A stretch of 64,000 bases of DNA from Nipponacmea schrenckii (taxonomy: Eukaryota > Mollusca > Gastropoda > Lottiidae): positions 4,398,826-4,462,825 of the forward strand of contig JAUJPP010000005.1 of NCBI GenBank assembly GCA_030562195.1. The letters are read 5' to 3'. The translations under genes and the position numbers were made by a program. Positions 59,503-64,000 of this stretch are shown here, piece after piece. A model generated the notes under the pieces. It had not been told where the DNA came from and did not search any database. It saw only the letters and a list, made by a program, of their open reading frames with translations. The number at the start of each line of letters is the position of its first letter. The first letter of the stretch is position 1.

Positions 59503-61483
59503 ATGAGGATCGTAATAGTATTTATGTCCCTTGCACTTGCAACGGGTGAGTGAAATTTTTTGTTTTTTGATCGACATAAATACTGAATAAAATGCGGAGA
59601 ATTGCTATAATGAATCGTGGATTCTACTAAACGTTTCCACGAGACCCCGAGAGCAACATGAAAGTCTTCTATTTTATTCGTGAAGACGCACTTTAGATAA
59701 AACACAAAGCACATAAATGTTTTCGCTTTTTCATTTCAGCCGAACTTGAAGAATTCTTTAAAATGTGGCAAGTGGCAATGGAACAATTAGCAGCTACGAC
59801 ACAAGGCAACAACGACGTTCCGCAAACGACGCAACGTCCTCTTATCGCAACGGAGGAAACTGTAACATACGTATCTAACCAATCCGAGCTTCCATTGTCT
59901 CCTTCACCGTATACGCATCCACCATGGGAGTCCTTCCAAGAGAATGTGGCATTTGTGTATGCAAATTTTCAACGACATCAGCATCAACACCCATCTTCTC
60001 TACAGCACCAAAACGCTGGGGACGGGACGCGTCTGCCGAATCTTGCATCTCAAAACTCTGGGGAGCAGCAAAATTTTGGAACCTATCAGCTTCATCATGG
60101 GAATCATCAGTACCATCCAAACCCTGAATTCCTTCAACAAAATCATGAACAGTACCAAAAAGATCTTGGACTCCATCATCAAAGACCTTCTCTTCATCAG
60201 CGTCACCCAAATCCCTCTGTTTACACACCCACTCCAGATATGCCACAGACTGTCCCCTCAACCCCCAATCAATATGGCACTCCCGTAATGAGTTCTCACA
60301 GAGATATGGAACTAACTCTGGCAGAGCAATACGTGTCAGAAATTACAAGACAACTTGGAGTCTTTCTGAATGGTGGAGCTCGAGGAGTGTACCAAGACCG
60401 GTATACAAGCATCTCTGAAAATCCATCAGTAACAGCAGCCGATCCTCGACTCAACTCCCCGCCTATTACATGGTATCAGAGTTCCTTCCAAACGACTTAT
60501 CCCTCGCCAAGCTATGCTTCCTATCCACATCATGCATTAAGGCGTACACGATACCCACGTGAACTGTCTATGTTCGATGCTGCAGAAACAAACCCTCTTT
60601 TGAGATCCCCAACACTTTCAACTCAGCTATGGCATGGACAATACATAAAGGAGGAGGAACACGAGCCATATGGAAATAGGTATGGGTGGGGTCAATCTAA
60701 TTCCTACCCTACACAAACAATGTCATTTTATAACCAAAGGTACCAGCACCAGCAATACCAACCCCAGCAATACCAACCCAGCAATACCAGCCCCAGGAAC
60801 CCCAGCCCCGGCAACCTCAGAAATACACGTACCAATCAACGCAGCCGATAAATCAGAACTACGGAGAAATGGTACAAGCTTACCAGCCAACGTACAGCAC
60901 ATCAAACATGGCTTATAATACCCAAAGTCCAACGATGTATCCGTCAACGCAAACAGTCGAACCAACGTTCACGCAAGGCAGTACGCCCGACAAGCAGGGG
61001 ACGCGGATGGAGATAAACCCCATTATACCCACTTTTAAAACAGCTTTTACACAATCTAACATCCCGGCGCCTCAGAGTTCAGGGATAACAGCATATATAG
61101 GACAAAACCAAAACATGCAGCAATCAACGATGGCATCAAAAAACTTATACAAACCGGGCACTCAGTTAAGTTGGCCCAGCCAAACCGGATCGGCATCGAG
61201 CACAAAAAGCTTAAGCCAAAGGAACAATCAAATGCGAAACGTGTCTAAACCTCCCGCTTTTACACCTCAAGAAGCTGTCCAGTATAAAGATTTCCCTCCA
61301 CCTCCATCTCCTCCAAGACAAGCGTTTGACTTACAGAACCAACAGAGACCGGCCTCGCCCGAGGAAATCGTCAAGATGAATACCAAACCCATACCTAAAC
61401 AGACGTCATCTCGAACACCATCAATGGATCAACTGGCATACTACAGACCTGATTATTTACATCGAGTCACATTAAATGGATAA
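59503..61483 (+). CDS. Secreted Gln/His/Pro/Tyr-rich protein, frame broken once
   Basis: Exon 1 (59503-59545) encodes MRIVIVFMSLALAT and one base, with donor ACGG|GTGAGT. Exon 2 starts at 59740 after TTTTTCATTTCAG and continues AELEEFFKMWQ, so a signal peptide of 15 residues ends in an Ala-x-Ala-like site (A|E). The mature chain is low in Cys, rich in Gln, His, Pro, Tyr, Asn and Ser, has no domain I recognise, and is probably disordered. The first frame stops at 60851. The frame that fits runs on to 61483 after one missing C at 60777-60779, inside a QYQPQ repeat. Bridged length is about 595 residues. Extracellular matrix, adhesive or shell-matrix protein is a guess from composition only. Confidence 0.75.
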
Positions 61484-61904
61484 CAGCTTCCCATTGCTAT
61501 TGTGGTAAGTGTGCGAAGTCTATTTTGTTAAGCACTGATGAAGCGTGTGGAACCGGGTATGGTAGGCAGGGTTCCTTACGATAAGTATTTGTTCCGAGGG
61601 CGGTGTTTATTGAGAAAATTATAGTATGATTAAATCCCGAAACCACTAAAAGACCAGGGTCATTGAGAAATCGATTGATTTCAGAATTCAGTAGAACTAT
61701 AGATGTCATCGTTTCTCTTTTCAGTTCAGAGTCAAGTTTATAATGATCAGACAGAAATCCACCGCCCTCTTGAAACTGAATATTGTTGTGAATTGCACAA
61801 AAAATCGGCACAACGTTTCCGAAGTGACACAAAACCAATATTTTTGATGTCTCTTGGACTGATGTGTTTTTCCATTTCGTCTGCTTTTTAAATGACAAAA
61901 TAAA
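61484..61904 (+). other. 3' UTR with intron and poly(A) signal
   Basis: A donor TTGTG|GTAAGT at 61505 lies 21 bases after the stop and pairs with the acceptor TCTCTTTTCAG at 61724 (220-nt intron). AATAAA is at 61899-61904. The stop is close enough to the junction (under 50 nt) to escape nonsense-mediated decay. Confidence 0.55.
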
Positions 61905-62320
61905 GTGTTATTATTTTCTTTTTTTGTCAGTTGCATTCAAGAGAACAATAATTACGGCTGGATATCAGTGTATATTAGAGATTGGGGTATTGCGTCTGGA
62001 AGATGGGATATCAGGGCATATCTAGTTTGGGCACCTACTAAAAAGATTTAAAATGAAAATTGAAATATAACAGTTTTTCTTTTCCGTGTATAAACGAGAG
62101 AGTGGCGTTTAGCTGTGGTATAACTAGTTTAAAACAAAGTTGTAGCACGATGTGCTATACAATTACTTTATTTCATTAAACAAATATACCCATATCAAAT
62201 AATATACGCTCTAATTGAAAAAAAATGGACAGAGAAAGATGGCTATCTTGGGGTTTAATTTTTGAAAATAAAGTTTCCGAAAATTATCTACATTAAAAAC
62301 CCAGTTGTCGTGTAGATACA
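61905..62320. other. Intergenic, nothing recognised
   Basis: AT-rich unique sequence between the poly(A) signal and the first tRNA-like unit. Confidence 0.5.
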
Positions 62321-62326
62321 GTAGCT

Positions 62327-64000
62327 CAGTTGATTCGACAGTTGTCACTGTGTGTGGGAGATGGTGGTTCGTTTCCCTATGGTAGAATTATATAATAAGC
62401 CAAAAAATATATCCTTTAAAAAGCCTATAGAGTAGGGAGATGGTCAACTTAACGCCCGTGTTCGAATTCCTACTAAAGGTAATGACAGATTTCTTTTTGT
62501 CGACTAGGTGTGATATGATTGATTTACTTTAAGAAAGAAAAATTTTGGACTGGTTGTTCCAAAAGGTCTGGATGTCAGTATTAGCTCTACAGGTGAACAC
62601 TGAGCACGTGCATTTCGCGATAGCTCAGTCGGTTAAAATGTCGATCGTATTTTTATACAATAGACGTGGGTTCGAATCCACGTATGAGAATAACATTGAT
62701 GGGGTCTTTCGCAATTCCTTTTTTTTTTATAAAACTCTATCTTCTTGTAGTCTAATCAGCATAACACAAAATAAGATTAGGTCGACTGATGAATATGGAG
62801 TTAATTAAAGCATCTGTTAATTATGAACAGTGTTAGAGTCGGAGCCTTGTCAAACACTATTATCCTCTCTGCATGTTCTATGATAACTTCACATATAAAA
62901 TTAAAATATACACTATTGAGAATTTTAATAATTTATCTAACATTTATATTCCACAATAGCTCAGTCGGTTGCGTGTCCGTCAGTGGAAGAACACGATGGA
63001 GAGTAAGGGTTCGAGCCTCCCAAAATTTTCATGAATTTTATTATTTCGTCTTAGATATACTTCATTAAATTATACTGATTAATATACACCACGATAGCTC
63101 AGTCGGTTGCGTATACAAGAAAAAGAAAGTTGCGTGACCGCTGATTAGAGAGGACAGATTAGTGGATTAAGGTTCGATCCTTCTAAAATTTTCATAAAAT
63201 TTATAATTTCACCTTAAAACATATAGCTCACGAAATTCTATAAACTATTATATACCGCGATAGCTCAGTCGGTTGCGTGTCCGTTAATGTGAAACAAAGC
63301 GAGAGAAAGGGTAATCGAAGCTTATAAAATTTTCATCAAATTTATGATTTCCTCTAAGAAATATACTTCACTAATTAATAGTTATAAAAGTAAATAACTG
63401 TATAGCTTAGTCGATTGCATGCCCGAATTAGTCCGTGAAGATTTACAAGCATCGGTTCGAACCTCCTAAAATTTTCATAAATATTATTCTTTCACTATCG
63501 GGTATATTATCATTTAAATCAAGATTTACACGTGTCCTGGATAGCTCAGTTGGTTGCGTGCCAGAATCTGTCAGTGAAGAAATAAGAGCATGGGTTCGAG
63601 CCTCCTAAAATTTTCATAAATATTATTCTTTCATGATCGGCTATATAAACATTTAAATACCATCGACAGCGTGTCCTGGTTAGCTCAGTCGGTTGCGTGT
63701 CGCGATTCACAGGAAGAAAGAAGAGTATGGGTTCGAGCCCCCTAAAATTTTCATAAATATTATTCTTTCACTATCGGGTATATTAACATTTTAAAACGTA
63801 TTTACACGTGTCCTGGATAGCTCAGTCGGTTGCGTGCCAGAATGTGACAGTGAATTTGTAAGAGCATGGGTTCGAGCCTCCTAAAATTTTCATAAATATT
63901 ATTCTTGCATGATCGGCTATATAAACATTTAAATACCAATGAAAGCGTGTCCTGGATAGCTCAGTCGGTAACGTGTCAGAATGTTACAGTGAATTTGTAA
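62327..64000 (+). repeat. Tandem tRNA-like array, about 138-bp period, open at right edge
   Basis: The A-box-like TAGCTCAGTCGG starts at 62332 (diverged), 62621, 62957, 63095, 63261, 63403 (TAGCTTAGTCGA), 63542, 63681, 63818 and 63957. The last spacings are 142, 139, 139, 137 and 139 bp. About 45-50 bases after each A box comes a B box (GGTTCGAGCCTCC), then CTAAAATTTTC, a TTTT run that could end Pol III transcription. Units share a spacer with CATAAATATTATTCTTTCA. Divergence grows to the left, the old edge of the array. Confidence 0.92.
62617..62692 (+). other. Best tRNA-like unit in the array, probably a pseudo-tRNA
   Basis: It has the A box TAGCTCAGTCGG, a hairpin CGTGG-loop-CCACG around the B box GTTCGAATCC, and about 75 bases overall. 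The T loop is one base too long for the stem shown and no acceptor stem closes (GCGATAG against ATGAGAA), so I do not call a functional tRNA. Confidence 0.5.

Noticed and set aside
62617..62692. Functional tRNA gene
   Set aside because: A and B boxes are good but the acceptor stem does not pair and the T loop is too long.

Overview
The window is animal nuclear DNA: AT-rich, with long introns, GT-AG splice sites, AATAAA signals and many minisatellites. A tRNA-headed SINE, small inverted-repeat elements and a TDRD7-type germ-granule gene fit a lophotrochozoan, most likely a mollusc; the phylum is inference. All coding calls below were rebuilt by hand from splice sites and reading phase.

Layout. 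(1) 0.3-10.8 kb, minus strand: 5' part of a gene I cannot name, with two alternative first exons (10.72-10.84 kb and 3.39-3.46 kb) that splice in the same phase into a shared exon at 334-550; the gene runs off the left edge. (2) 10.8-36 kb: no supported gene; about twenty tandem arrays, SINE copies, an inverted-repeat element and hammerhead-like motifs. (3) 36.0-51.2 kb, plus strand: a 23-exon gene for a TDRD7-like protein of about 1,240 residues (N-terminal LOTUS, proline/arginine/tyrosine-rich repeat, dsRBD-like segment, second LOTUS, three extended Tudor domains). It has a one-base frame break in exon 21 and one Tudor exon that cannot be found. (4) 52.7-54.4 kb: CpG-rich promoter and a possible two-exon reading frame, followed by duplicated CCTAAC-rich mobile sequence to 57 kb. 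(5) 59.1-61.9 kb, plus strand: a gene for a secreted, disordered Gln/His/Pro/Tyr-rich protein of about 595 residues, again broken by one missing base. (6) 62.3-64.0 kb: a tandem array of tRNA-like units (A box, B box, TTTT) with a period near 138 bp, running off the right edge.

The genes do not form a pathway. TDRD7 acts in germ granules and the piRNA system; the others are unrelated as far as I can see. The most unusual items are the tRNA-like array, the two arrays of one palindromic 36-bp unit in opposite orientation, the hammerhead-like motifs including a 112-bp intronic array, and the alternative-promoter gene. The two single-base frame breaks look like assembly errors but could be real.
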